64,000 nt of DNA from contig JAKZAN010000002.1 in the NCBI GenBank assembly GCA_023053545.1, positions 5,874,375-5,938,374 of the forward strand, written 5' to 3'. The notes under the pieces were generated by a model. That model was given only the letters and a program-made list of their open reading frames with translations, was not told the DNA's origin and ran no database searches. How positions within the stretch are numbered: position 1 is the first letter of the stretch; every line of letters starts with the position of its first letter. A program made the position numbers and the translations under genes. Below, piece by piece: positions 12,501-27,500 of this stretch. Source of the stretch: Lepidurus packardi (Eukaryota; Arthropoda; Branchiopoda; Notostraca; Triopsidae).

Positions 12501-15500
12501 AAAGAACTGAGAAACATCACCAACGACCGTAGTCATACAAATAAAAACGTCATCTTATAGTATTTGCCACTTAAATGCATCCCGTGTAATTTTTTTACTA
12601 TTCTTTCCCTGTATGGACTCTGTAAATTTCCCTGTAAAAACCTCGATTAAAGAGAATGGCTACATTATCGTATGATCATTTTACCATTAGATATTCCGCG
12701 TAATTTCCAAGGTTAACGCATTATTAATAAACAGCGCATTGTTCTTTTGATTAATTCCTAGTTTTCACTATTTTTGTGTCGCTGGTTACGCGGTTTGGAT
12801 TCAGACTTTGGGATTCCATTGGCCTACATATTGCGTTTGAATAGCAAAAAGGATATCCGGAGGCAGGGCCGCCACAAGTTTTAATGCTAATGCTCTTTTT
12901 CAGGGATATAAAGCCCGCCGCAGCCATAAGGAGATGAGCTTCATTACGCACACCTCATCCTGACCTGATAGATGTTACAAGGACTTTACAATTATAGATT
13001 TGCACTAAAATGATTAAAAAAAAATGATCGAAGTGCCAATACTGGATAATGCTTAACTTGTTACAGATCTGGTGTCGATCCCCCACATAATTAAGAAAAT
13101 TTCCTTTCTTAAACCTTAGAAATCGGTCTTTCTGTAGAACAAAAACACTATCAGACGGCGCCAGGATCAAAAAGAGCTTTACAGACTGGTACAAATATCC
13201 AAGCGTACTTTAAAAGGGACCTTACAGTTAAAGATTTACACTAAAATGATAAAAAAATCTTGATCAAAGTGCCAGTACTGGATAATGATTAACTTGTTAC
13301 TGATCTGGTGTCGATCCCCCACATAATTAAGAAAATTTCCTTTCTTAAACCTTAGAAATCGGTCTTTCTGTAGAACAAAAACACTATCAGACGGCGCCAG
13401 GATCAAAAAGAGCTTTACAAACTGATGCAAATATCCAAACGTACTTTAAAGGGACTTTACAGTTACAGATTTTCACTAAAATGATAAAAAAAATCTTGAT
13501 CAAAGTGCCAGTACTGGATAATGATTAACTTGTTACTGATCTGGTGTCGATCCCCCACATAATTAAGAAAATTTCCTTTCTTAAACCTTAGAAATCGGTC
13601 TTTCTGTAGAACAAAAACACTATCAGACGGCGCCAGGATAAAAAAAATGGCTTTACAAACTGGTGCAAATATCCCAACATTCATAAAGAAAGTTGACGGA
13701 CGAGAGGCGGCTAGAACTAATGACCCATAAAGGTGTTCGTGATCGAAATCAAAGTTAAAGGGGCGATCAATCACAATAACAGCTCGGCAGTTAAAACACG
13801 AACCGGAAAGTATTGAGTCGAGTCGAAAGCGTGTTCAAATCACTGATACTTAAGATGCATTCTAATGATTCCGCCGGGTTTCTTTGGTTTGTTCTGGACT
13901 AACGAGGCATCGAGGTTGTCGCTTTGGAGATAGAGCGCTAAACCGGCAGAATCAGTGAGTCATCTTGGGATACCAATATGCAAATTAGCAAGGTTTAAAA
14001 CTTCCGCAGCCGGTCGAGAAAGTTTGCCTCGCCTTGAATGCGATGAATGCGAACTGGTTGGGGAACCCAGGAGAAAGTCCTTTTCCCCAACTTTCGGTTG
14101 ATTCAACACGAGTTTGAGTTAAACAAACATGGCGCGTTTGCAACAGGTACACAACACACTCACTTCTTTCATTAGCATAAAAAGCCATCCCTTTCATTGT
14201 TTGCATTGGTATTCTGCTTTCTTTTCAACCTAGCGCAAACAACTCTTTGCCTTTTTAGAATAAACGCTTCTTTTCCAAACAGGAGAAAATAAAAGCAATT
14301 TCATTTTACCTCGACTTGGGACATCACAGGTGCTTCGGAAGGATATCTTGATAAGTGTAGGGAGTAGTTCACGAATCTCCACGAGGCGCTTAGTAACGAT
14401 TTGTTGTTGCGAGATCTTAACATTCTTGTTGATTGAAAAACTGTTCAATAATTCGGAATAATTTTTTGTAATCCTTTCTACACCGTGAACGGGTTAAACT
14501 GAACGGCCATTATTATTTTTTGGGCCAAGTTGTTAAAAGGGAGTTCTAGACCAACCGGAGTAAGCAAGCGTACTAAAAGAAGTTTGGTCCGTTTCACCCA
14601 ACAATTGTCTGTGTTTGGGCAAATACTTGAAGTTGAAAAAGAGTATACGTTTGTGGTCACATTTTTGGCCTCCTTATTCTTATCAGACAACTTGGAAGAC
14701 TTTAACAGCGCCTCCAACACTAGGTAAATATGGCACGTGGTGCTATTATCCAGGACTCGGGCGAACGGAAGTTCCCAATCTTCAAATTTGGAGGAAATTT
14801 CCGGTCAACTAATACTTTCAAAGTCTGACTATGCTTATTTTTGGGCTAGTATTTGGGAAGAATCAGGGGCTTAGAGCTTAAAAGCCACGAGCTATACTAC
14901 AACTAACCACAAATAGATCACACAACTATTACGTTAGCCTACTTTTAACCGACTCGGCAATTGAGGATGAGAAGCAAAGGCTTACATACTGACCCATTCT
15001 CCAGTTTTCCTGAAACGTAACAGTTTTCGGTGGGATTCCTACTATCGATGTGAAGAAGGGATGAGAAAAGCGCCCTCCTTGCTCTACTAAGTTTCTGGTC
15101 AGAAACGAGTGTTATAATACGGTCAAGACGCAAACGGAGTGCATGATTGAATCCTTGGCGCGGCTATGCTTAAAAGATTCTATTCAATTCTTGTAAATAT
15201 ATTTTATACATGAAGTGTTGGTGAATCCATGAGGGAAATGGGTCAGCGACCAAACGAAAACGCGAGGAAGCTTTACCGAAAATCGCATTGTATACTACCT
15301 ATATACTCTACTATACATTGTATACTTCCTATGTACGCTACACGCGATATTCCCAATCGAGCGTGGAAATCAGTTCAGTGACCAGCTTCTCTTTCTCTCT
15401 AAATCATATCAACGATACTTGTATCCTACTTTCCAATTTCAATGTTATAACAACCCAAGAGCTGTAAAATTTGGACAATCGTGCCGGTCAAATATAACCA

Positions 15501-18500
15501 TTTAGACTACTCGCCGTCACAAGTTACTGCCGTTTGAATAGAGCCTTTACCGGTGCGAAACGAATCCTTCTATTCTTTCCATTCTACGATCCAGAATAAG
15601 ACTCGGGAAGCTTATGGCCACTAATTACAACTAGGTTACGTCACGCCCTAAGCTCCTAACCTTACAGCGGCAAACGATAAATAGGGGAGTGATTTCTGAG
15701 TGATTATGTTTATACTTTCCCCATATTATTTATCTGGATTATCTGATTAGCCTTCCTAGCCTTTTCGGCTGAATACAAACTATCAGAGGTCACGAAAATT
15801 ATGTTCATTTAGGTTTTATTCTTAATCTTGGGACAATCTCAACCTTCCCCTTTCGGCTGAATAAAAAGTATCAGAGGTCACGAAAATTGTGAAAATTGTG
15901 TTCATTTGGGTTTTATTCTTAAACTTGGGACAAGCTCAACCTTCCCCAATCCGGCTAAATTGAAAAAGAAAATTGAAACAGCTAACCTTTTGAACCTTTC
16001 GGACCATACGTCCCATGGTGGAATCCGGCTTTCGCTTTACAAAAATCCCATAAACAGTGTTCACAAATCACAATGTAATCCAGATTTCCGAAGTATTATC
16101 CACGTGCACACATCTTCACTTGTAAAAGAAACAACAATCCTTAGCACCTGAGTCTTGACACCAACAGGCCTTCTGAAAGATGCCAAATGCTCTTTTAACT
16201 AGGAAACGGGAGTAAAATGTGCGTCCGACACAAGTCCATGTGGGAATGAATGTGAAGCTACGTAAACTCTCTGGGCTTTCGCTTTGGTGGACTATAGTAA
16301 CGTAGATGATAGACTTACGCAGGGACGCATCCCATTGAGTTTTCCTTACAAGGCCCACACCGACAACTTTCTCCGCTCCTGGCTCGTGAGAATGGGAGCT
16401 TGCAGCTAAATTTACGTTTCTGGTGGCGAAGGTGTTTCTCCGAACATGGAGAAAATATTGCTCTTCCTACACGCAGAGTACATACATTCACCAGCTCATC
16501 CCATCTTCGTGGAAAATCGCTCCCAGGGAGGCGGAAGTTATTAAACGTTTCCCAAACACATTGCGTTCCTCTCCTCATCTTCGTAACAAACTTGTTCACT
16601 CGAAAACGTTCCACTCGATCTCTTTCCCCAGAAACTGAATCGCCTTGCGGTGCCGAAAGCCTGACATCTCGTGGAAGGGTTCCAAATATCTTCTCTTCAA
16701 TCATTTTGGGGACCGTTCGTTCATCTCTGGACTTTTTAACATTTTTTGTTCACATTTCTTCGCGATTCTAACTAAAATACAATGATGCCGAAAGTGTTTT
16801 CCATGTTCCTGGAGATGAAACTTTCGCTTTGGGATAATCAACCCGTTTCAGATATTAGCATGCAGAGACCTAGCGGTACATATAGACAACTTTTTCTTTT
16901 TTTGAAGCGTTACTGAGGTTCAGCCAACGAGAGAAAGAGTGGATCTTGGATAAAGCTGGTTTATGCCACACCTGCATGTCGTGTTTGCAAAGATTTCTAA
17001 TGTGGTACAGGAAAACATCGGGAAAGCACCCCTAACTTGGCAGAAACTTTCATACTTTCCCCAGTTATGCAAATCTCCAGGAGAAAGATGCAGTTATACT
17101 AAACGTACCGTACTCGCTGTGGGATACCTTTTTAACAGTTTTTTTCCTTCTATGTAGGTTAATGGGGTAACAAGAATCCCATCATCTAATTTAAAAACAG
17201 AACCTTCATGGGCAGTCCACCTTGTTTTGGACTTGTTAACTTATACAGCTTTTTGGCTAAATATTATGGGGGTGAGCAGTGCACTGCGGAATACAAGGTA
17301 ACGGTTTTGTAGTTTTCAGAATTTTTGCACATACTTTCTCTTCTACCTCTCTCTCTCTTTCTCGACCTTACCAAAAGAGCAAAGCTCATCCTTCAAGTCC
17401 GAGATATTGCCTGGCGTGGCACTCCCACAAGTAATCAGTCTCGGGCTCGCTTTGAGCTTGTTTTGCTACACTAAAAGCCTCGCTTGACAAGAGCAAACAG
17501 ACTTAACGGGAAATACACAGCTTCAGTAGCGCAGAACTTGAGACAATGAATGGTCATAAAGCGGAATTAAAGTTCAAGAATCACGAACATTTAATTTAGC
17601 CCATTCCGCACTACGCTCCTGCTCAGCAATAGAATATACCGTTGGAGGCTAGTGTGTAAAATTCCTTCGTATATATCGTAAAGTCTTCCTCTTCCTTTTT
17701 GACCTTTCCCTTTTTGTCCTAACCTTCACTTGAAATGTGCTTAATCTACTTATTTTAGTTAATTTCTCCTTGAATGTTAATTTACTCTTCTATCCGGTGC
17801 TAGATTGCTAGACAGCTAGATTGCTTACAAAGTGCGGAAACCCCAGCAGGCTGAATAATAGTACAAAAATCATAATAATACAAATACACTAAGTAGTATT
17901 GGCCTATAAGTTGGACACCGGTTCGGCATAACTTTGATCTCTGAGGGAAATGAACATAAAAGGCCTGAAATACCACACAGTGAATTCGTTTGGAATAATT
18001 GAATACTTCCAAGTTTTTTAATCAGAGCATATTTAAATGTAATTGAACATTTTATAAGTAGAAAGTGGTCTAACAAAGTCTACGTTTAAATTTTTCGAGT
18101 GTGGTTACAATGAAGCAACATTTTGCTGCAGCTTACAAAGTTAACTCCTGAATGTTGCATTCAAACAAAATATTTTACTTAAACATGTTTCAAAATGTTA
18201 CTTACCGGTAAGGCGAGAAGAGAATCCAGCGTATGGAGAGCAGCTCCTCTTCTTAGTTTGCAAAATTCCACGAACTCATCATCACTGCACTGCTTGTCGC
18301 GTAGATATCTGGAACACCCATACAGAAAGATGAAATGTTATAGTGTTCATATACTATTAATACAAGTCACGTAGATTTCAGTGAGTGGAGACAATAACGA
18401 TCAAAGCAAGTTGTGATGGGAACGCACCGTCAGGAAAGTCAGCAAGGTAACTAAGTCTGGATGCAACTCAACCAAACTTTGGCTTTGGAGTTCATCACCG

Positions 18501-21500
18501 CAGCCAAAGTGAACAGAGGCGTCAAGTTTAAAACTACCATGCTCTTATTCATGATTGTACTATGAATTCAACTAACCTTACCCCGAAAAAAGAAAGAATA
18601 AATAAAGAGAGCACCGTTATAGCAAACTATTATAATTTTAAGATGCAGAGGCACTAGAGCAGAACTGGCACTAATGGAATCGATCAAGGACCGTGCCAAA
18701 ACCGCGTCTTCAACCTACGCAGAGTATCCATGCAGCAAAGAAAAACTATTCATTGATCTCACCCAATCTTACATCCTATACAGTGAGCAAACCCAGTTTA
18801 AGAGACCGTCAATAATGTGGCTGAAGACTAGAATATTCTACCTGACATTCTTATATTCTGGCATTCTTATATTCTAATATTCTTACTCTTATAAAAAGTG
18901 GAATTCCTTATTTTCCAAGTCTTTGGAAGAGTTTAAAAAAAATACATTCCACTTTCTTACTCTACTAACATTTTTGAAAGTTTACTTGCCAAACAAGGCT
19001 TTTCATTATATAGTGAATGTACAGTTTACTTTCCTTACATATACTACTGCTAAAGTATATGTACTATGTACTAAAGTATATGTACTATGTACGTATAATA
19101 CTCTACTGCTACGACTAGAGTATTACGGTTGCAATAACACGAATGTTTCATTGTATGTTTGCAGTTTTTATTAGCACGCAAAGTGCCGCGTGGTCCACTA
19201 TAAAAATACGACAGGCTTCAGTTTGTAATTCAGAATATTTTATGAAGGTTCGCGATGAAACCTACTGCCGCTTTTGGATTTCGTCCTCGAAAAGCTTTTT
19301 TTTTTATTACCGACTGTGCTTTTGCCAACGAGTGCTTCCTTTCTTTCGTGATCCAAGTTTCTAGAAAGCCTTTACGATTCAGATTCTATATGCTCGTAAA
19401 AAATAGTTCTAATATTCCGTCAGACCTTACTTTGGAGCTCTTCTACCCAATATAGAAGTGCCTCGCAGTTTCGAAAATAGCAAGCTACGTTGAGCAGCAA
19501 ACTCGTGCAGAAACTCGCCAAAAATCCGTCGTAAAAGTCATATTGTAGTAAGTAGCCTTTTGTCAATTGTCAACTTGGAAGCCCACGCCGATTCCAACAG
19601 TATTCAAGTCCCACTAACCTACTCGCAGGTCAGTCAGTTCCAGATTTGTCCCACTTGAATGACAAATCGTACTTTTTTCTCTTTCCCTCTCTCTCAGAAG
19701 TGAGAAAACCTAATGGGCGACACAATATCTCGCACCGATATTACTGCAGTGGGCAAGAAAAGCCGTCATTATCATCTCCGAACACTAAAAAAAATAAATA
19801 AAATAACAAAATGATCTTACTCTTTGGCTTGGAGGTAGGAATCCAGGAATACATCATATTGAGCCCAAAATTGCTTCGAGAAGAGCGATCCTGGATGGAA
19901 AGTCAGAAAAGAAAACATCCCAGTTTAATTCAGTTCTTTCATAATATTGTGTTACGATTTTCCCTTCCTCAGTACCATTATAAGTGAACAAGAGACCCCT
20001 GGACGTGACGGACCATGTTGGAAAATGTCGGGGGTGAAGAACTTTGAAGTATACCATTCATCTTGCGGTCAACCAGCGTCGCATAATCCAAGAAACGTTT
20101 TCCCCTCTCCCCAAAAGAAAAGATTTTCCTTTTCCGTCAACGACACACCTTTAAACTGATCTACTATAAACGTCCCCAAAAGGTGAAATCTTGTTGTTAT
20201 TTTGCTTTTTTGAAAGGTTTTGAAATCTTGTTGTTATTTTATTTTATTTTATTGGGCTTTTTGCGGGGGATAAAACAACTCCCTTGAAAGTTTCGGGATA
20301 CTGGTGAGAGGTAAAAAAAGTAGCAACCAGGGAAATGTGTCACTAGCAGCTTTATCCGACTGTGTAAGCTATAAGCTCAAATCATGACGAAGCGAATAGT
20401 TTTCCTGTTAAATTCCTCATAAAAAGAATCTTTTTTTTATAACGGTGAAAAATGTCCACTCAGCTATTCATGAAAATGACTTCGGACGTCAAAATAAATT
20501 CTGCCACACGAACACACCCTGTATACTCAACATTTTGCAAAGAATTTAGAAAAAAAATATCTATATACCTATTCGTGTCTCGGCTGGATCCCACGTTCCA
20601 AGGGCGTCTTCCAACTATAAACACATATCAAACATAAAAAAAAATTAGTTAAATGACCATGTAACGGCCACTTGCATAATCCTGAATGGTTTGCGTGACG
20701 TTAGGCTTGGCGTATAGGAAAAAAAAGTCTTAGAATGAATAAAAGAATAGCGACTGAGGCAAAAAGAATGGCCAATAATCGTCTATTAGAACAAAAGGCG
20801 GCAGGCGTTATTAGTGGTCCAAAAAAAGTTAAGTACAGAGTGTCTGCCTTCATTTAAACATAAGAAAGTCGTGAAGTAAATATTGAGAGGAAAAAACTCG
20901 TGGGAAATATATTAGTCAAGAACGTTCAATACGTCATGGTAATACGTCATGTCCTTAATCGCTTGGGGTGTACAACAACGAGTTCTTTACGCTCGGACTC
21001 GCACGGACTCAAACATTTGGGGTTACTGAATTATGACGTCACGTAAGTGGTACCTTTATGCGTTAAACAATAGTTCAGATGATTCCTGGTGCGTACATAC
21101 ACATGCGTCGATACACACTAGCAAGATTCAAACTTACTGTATGTCTAGAAACGTACTTCGAAGCCAAAAAACAGAATTCCTGCTAATTTACTAACTACGT
21201 GCGTGTAATCGCTGAGATGGCGTCTTTAAACTCGCTTAGAGTGACAATAACGATAAAGAAAAATAAAGAAAAAAAGAATAATAAATAAAGAATGATAAAG
21301 AAAGGCTTATACATCACGGAAAGTTATTGTACCAACGATACGCTTATTGGTGGAACCCGTTTTCAAGATTCAAACAGTAATTTAAAAAACTAGGCAAAAA
21401 AGTCGCTGCAAAGTTCAAGCGCATTCCAAATGCTCCAAACGTAGACTTTTGTACAGAAAACTGTGGCCAAATTGAAAGATACCCGGACCCAAGCAAAACA

Positions 21501-24500
21501 GTTTGCCCATGAATAAAAATAAAATAAAATAGCAAAGAGAAAACCTTTTTCTTTTTGCTTTATTGAGTCGCATTCTTGCATCCCAAGAAGAAAGTTGAAT
21601 GTCCGGCGGTTAAAAAGTACACATAAAACATTCAAAAAGAGCAGTGAGCCAGTCGGAAGCCCTTTTATGTTGCGTAACAATTAGTTTCGTTGGCTGAAGG
21701 ATGAAAAGAAGATGTTCGTTCTCTCTTTCCTTCCTTTTTTTTACTTTAAAGAAAACACCGCGTCCATGAGGGCCATGCAGCTTTCTCTCATTTCCCTCTT
21801 CTTTTGCAGTCAATGGCAACTTCTGATGGCGCACACAAATTAAAAAGGACCCACTAGCTTTGAATCCTAAAGAATTTCTCGAATCCCTTCGAAAATCGAA
21901 ATCTTCTTCTCCCGCCTACCGCTTTCAATAAAAAGCTTCATCCTGCTAAAAAATCGGGAAAGGTTAAAATAGCAAGGTTATTTACGACGTAGTTTAGAGC
22001 TCGTGTGCCGCGGAAATGTTACTCTGGATAAGCAGGCGATCATCCTTGTAGATAAAAGGGACGGGCTTGAACTTATGCAGTCGGTCTTTTAGGAGGACAG
22101 GTTGATGATGGTATTGTAAGAGTGAAAAGAACCTGGTTTAAAAGGCATGGGAGAAAGCTTTTCTCTTTCACTGAGGAGACCTGTCCTCCTTTTTTGGTTT
22201 GCCCCCGTCTCTATTAAAAAAGTCTCGAAAATCTTCGCCTTGATTGCATACTAAACTCCCCTAAAGAAGCTGTCGCTGCGTGAATTTGGAAACGTAAGAG
22301 GCAACAACCAGTTCGTCTAGGAGAAAATAAGACCAATTCCTTATTTGAACAGATATGAAACTGGAATCGGGACCGACACGACATTCACTTTTTTCCAGAA
22401 CCTGAGCAGTGCAGGACCCACGTGGGCCAGACGTGACTTGAACCTTTGAAAGTATACTCGAGATACTTGGAATACTTGAAACCCTGATGATATGCCGTGA
22501 TAAACAAAGCAAATTACGACGTGTGTAATAGTAACCGATGCTTGTCCCTTTACAAAATGAGTTCAGAACAGTAGTGGCAAAAGAAACGCTGGAATGCTCT
22601 TCTAATCATAATTAAATTTGACGCATTTAGATAGAGAAACAATTAGAAAATTAATACTAGCACGTGCGTTACATAGACATTAATTAACCGAAATTTTTCC
22701 AATAAATCAAGTGAACATCTATACATCTATAACAATAACAATACACAACTATAACAATAACATCTAATTAACTATAACAATACATCTATAACAATTTCTT
22801 AATGAAAACGATGCTTCGGGATTTCTATTATAATAATGCTGAAATATCCATAATAGAGAGTCTTGAACTCTACAATCTGTTTTGTACTATAGGAGTATTC
22901 CATAGCAATGAGTAATTAAATACATATTTAGTATGCAAGTTAAATACCTAAAATAAGCAAACGGAAACTTTATGACGCAATGTAATTCTATGCTGTGATT
23001 TGCAGTGTAAAAAGTAAGAATAGGAGAAGAATCTAAGAAAGAAAGCTAAACTATCAACTCGGGATCAACATGGCAACCATAAACGCAAGTTTTATCTTCG
23101 CTATGAAAGATCAACAACCGGCTGATCTACAGATTTTTTATTGAAAGCATTATTCGAATAAAAAACAAAAATTTCCCTACAACTGGGTTAAGAGTAATAA
23201 GCTTATTTTAGTAATAGCAAAGAGAACCAGATAGTTCATGTGAGCTCAATTGTCTTTTTATCGTTTCCTGTCGGAATAGATGTGAACATCTGTGAGGTTT
23301 ATAGTCGGGTTATGTGTGATAATTCGGGCAAAAAGATGAACAAAGTATAAATAATAGCTTATATTCACTAGACTCACGGTGTTACTCTTGTAACTATTAG
23401 CTTCGCTGAATAAATACAGGTGTTAACATAAATAGGACCGAACATTTTCGTGACCAAAGTTTTGTTATCCTGGTGGCGCTGAACGGAACTTCATACTACA
23501 AACACAACAACCCCAACAAGTTTAGCTACAAGAACAACTACTCCTTGAAATGCTAGAAATCTCGGATACTTGGTTACTGTTTATCAGATCACTATTCGAC
23601 AGCTTTCACGTAACTGGTTATCATAAATTTTCCCTATCAAAGCCAAACTGCACAGCAATATCAAAGCCAAAATGCAAACGACAGAAACTAGTAGAATTCA
23701 ACGTCTCTTTCTAAGTGTTAGAACCTTCTCTCTATACTCTTACTGTCGAAATATGTTCTGTCATTAGTTAGTAATGTAACAATACAGTCATATTATAATG
23801 TTTCCAAACGAAAGAGGATATTACAATTCTTAATAAATTATACATAGTATTCTTAGCGAAACCCACGCAATTGAATGCATTGATGCTGACTAGGTCCGGA
23901 TTGTATGTCAGCTTTCAATCCATCAAATAAAACTTGCGCCTTATCAAAAGCCTTTTAAGACTTTATATTAAATCACGTAATTGCCCTTTCACCTTGAACG
24001 CCATTAAACTCTGCTCCGTCCTTTCATCACATATTTCTTCACACGAAATTCTTTGAGCCTGCAAGGGAATAATAACACGAACGCTTTATCCTAATTCTCC
24101 AAAAAAATCAGTTCATTGACATTTATTTTCCGCACTACAATCCTAATTGCCTGTGTGTCTATATCCTCGAAGTCAACTTTCCGCTGAAAAAAAAATAAAA
24201 AAGGAAGCAGAGTAGTACTTTCCAAGTGGTTCAAACCAAAGGTAGTAAACCAACAAGATACATAAATAATGTTTAAAAGAGTGAGGTAAGTTGTTAAAGT
24301 TTTCTCCCTGTGCATCTTCTCATGCAATGGGAAATTATACTTTGCATTAACCAAGCACTTTTCCTGACAAGTCACCTACTAACCCGGAGCCCGAGGGCAA
24401 GAGTCTCATAACTTTTTCTTTAAAAAAATGGTGTTTTCGTATCTACGCACCCATCCGTCCGCAACATTGTTTACGGAGCAGAAAAAAACGCAACAAACAA

Positions 24501-27500
24501 CTATTGTTCTCAACTTATGGCTAATATCTCTAACCTTTTTTCCTGCTTACTAGCTTTCTCTCCCCCTCTGAAAAAAACAAAACAAAAAAAAACATTACGC
24601 GTTTATAAACCCGCCGTATTCTTTAGTAGAAAAGGCTGCTGCGCTAATCACGGGGCCAGACGGAGAGAGTTTTAGTTCAAGTTAATGATAACGAGGCGGA
24701 AGGAAACCGTGAGTTGGGGAAAGATGGGAGCTTCTGATGAAATAATACCCTGGACGGTGGTCTTCGGAATGTATACGGCCTACGGGCTCTATTACTCTTT
24801 CATGGAAGTTACAACACACCTGTTCGCATTAAGATTCGAAATTTAAAAAAGTACGTTTTCTGTAGTAGGACTTTCCGTTTTTCAGCTCCCTGACGTGTCA
24901 TATTCCGTAACGAATACCATACACAGCATCCCCTTTTTAGCCAACAGGATCGTTAAGGCTCAAGGTTTTTCGCCAAACGAAGAAGGAACTAAGTTAGAAA
25001 AAAAAAACCTAGCGTAACCTACAATTAGTCCCAGGTAGGTATCGTCTTAATGGCCTCTGATTCATATAATTTCAGCAATAGATTGACCCACGAAATTTTC
25101 TTCCGGAGAAAAAAGTGAAATCAGCCTGAGAGAAGTCTTGGAAGATTTTAACAAGGATATTTGTAAAGAACTTAAGATAGAATACCTTGTTAATAAGCAT
25201 CTTGCTGATGGAGCAAATGGGCTCAATTCCTCCAAAGATCAAACGATGCTCTTCGTCGCTGATGGAAGATAACTTGCGTAAAGGTCTGCCATACAAATCC
25301 TCGACTCCTTTAATCGTCACCGCATATTCACGTTCACTGAACAGAAAGTCTTCACTTGTCCGAAAACGGCCGTCAGTTTCTAGAAAAGAACACGAAACAA
25401 AAATGAAAACATAAATCACACGCCTTTTCTGATTTTGTAATGTACGATAATAAATCACACGGCCCTTTCTTCCTTCCTGTCTTAAATTTGAGTTGGTTTC
25501 TTTTAAAACGTGGTGAAATTTCCCCCAACAGAGCCAAAGAACAATGGAATTACTTATTGTCTTACAAGTAATTAGCGCACGTATAAAATTATAATAAATA
25601 CAGTGGCATCGGATATACAATCTAAAATAAACCTGAGCCAAAACTCGGTATCCTGTAGCTAGAAACACTTGAAAAAAAAGGAAAAAGTAGCCTGATATGG
25701 AAAAACGAACTTGGCATTACTCACTGAGCTACTTGATACTCAATGGCCAAGCATTTCCTAAAACTCTCCTCTAACAAATCTACGTCAATGCTAGATTAGC
25801 ACTCGATCCCCAGTCTGCAAACAAAAGATCACGCATTTGCATACGAGTGCAAAACCGAACCATAATTTGCACATAATTCAGACCATTCAGCCAATTTGCG
25901 CTACACAGTCAAAATATGTTCTCTAAAAGCCAGGATCTTTTGCAGACAAAGATGCAAGACTAGATCACCTCGAACTCTTCTCACTAGAATTCCTTGAAAA
26001 AGAACTCGACGTTTTAGCGCGATACTTCGGTAGTCAATTTGACGAAGCTTTTAATAGCTTACACTTAAAAAGAAATGCCTTTAAAAAGTATACGAAATAC
26101 AGAGATCCGAAGGTCAAACTTGATCTGGGAAATAACTGCCATATTCTCACAATAATTCTGACCAAAACCACCGGAACTTTAATAGAACCTCACAACCTAT
26201 AAAAAAAATTAAAGCATTTTGTTTTTACCGGCTGGCACTTTACTCTCCCGATCCTTGAGCTTCTCTTCCATGTTTTATTTTTTCACGTTACATATGCTCC
26301 ATGATGCGGACTAAACACCACGAAACGAAAGCTACGAACTTTTACATCGAAATCTGAAAAGTGCACTGGGCTTCGGCTCCCAACTGTCGGCCGTAAGTGT
26401 GTATGAGTTGGGATTTGTGCAAGAGCACAACGACACGTTCTCGCATGACGCTTTTATCACGATTGCAAGAATAAGTCAACAAGTGTGTGCGCAAGTAAGA
26501 GCCTGACAGGCTCCACATTCCGAAAAAAGAGGTAGAGACTTGAGCGTGTAACCTCCCTGTTGTAAACTGCTTGGATGTTACTCGGGCAGGAAGACTTCTT
26601 GTTCCTGTTTGGTCTCTGGTCTCGGTGGTGTGGCTGCGATTTGTCTTTTACGGTCTCGAGCATGCGTGATTTGCAAGCGAAGCTCAAAAAGGTTATCCCT
26701 TCTAGCCATAATGACAATGATGATGATTATATAGGGACTCCCCCCTATATAAGGCATACAGGGCGTTTGGCGTTTTGTTTCAAAGCAGGACAAGTAAGAA
26801 CAATTTGGTTAAAGAAACGAATTAGCTACTGTGAAACGAAGGCCACCATTAGCTAAGAAAGAAAGAAAATTATGTCAAGAAAAATAAGAAGAAAAAAATC
26901 CTTTCTGATTCCTCTTGGTCTTGATGTGAAATTTGCGTGGCTGCAATGACAAATTTAACGATAGTGTCAATAGCCCGGCAATAAAAATTGTAACTTAACG
27001 GGCAACGTTCAATGCGTCGTCGCGTAAGCTAACCTAAAGAGTTTGTCGTAGTACTATGCTAATGTGGACTGGGCGCGAGATAGCGGGGAGGTTATAAAAA
27101 AGATTTAATGACTATTCGCAATCTCTTCCAAGGTCTTCTTATGGGAAATTATCCTCGATTCTTAGCTTCGCTTCGGTTACCAAAAGGAACGAGTAAAAAA
27201 AAGTAAAGAGTTTACAAGAAAAAAGGTTCAGGACATTGGAAATCCCTTCCAGGGCTGGGCTTGAATGAATGTTTGCTGTTTGTTCCGTGAAGAATTACGA
27301 TGGCTTAAACTATTTAGATCTACCTACCAGAGATAACTGTCATTCAGACATTCAAAAGCTGGCAAAGTATCAGCTTACTCAACTAGCTCAGTGGAACGTA
27401 TGTGATAGTAATAATCTTAATTTAAATGCAAACTAACGATCAAAAAGCAAAACAAACTACATGCAGGGAAGTTTGAGTTTGGTGCTACGCTCCTAACCGT

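Larger units (their letters stand above)
8061..18205. other. probable intronic stretch, exons not resolved
   Basis: The missing half of the DH domain and any PH domain should lie here on the minus strand. I could not find the diagnostic VQR.PRY segment. Weak exon-like pieces with plausible splice sites occur at about 14441-14290 (minus; reads QQIVTKRLVEIRELLPTLIK) and 12499-12430 (minus; VKVFSRLEAFLSHRTR), but neither matches a family I recognise. Repeats inside are listed separately. Confidence 0.4.

Noticed and set aside
16315..16771. Overlapping open frames of more than 120 codons on both strands
   Set aside because: Both strands are open at once because the stretch is richer in G+C. Neither translation resembles DH, PH or any other family, and splice sites do not chain with the RhoGEF.
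25072..25668. Whole 198-codon minus-strand frame as one exon
   Set aside because: Only 25379-25186 carries the DH sequence and is bounded by good splice sites. The flanking parts are A/T-rich intron read-through.
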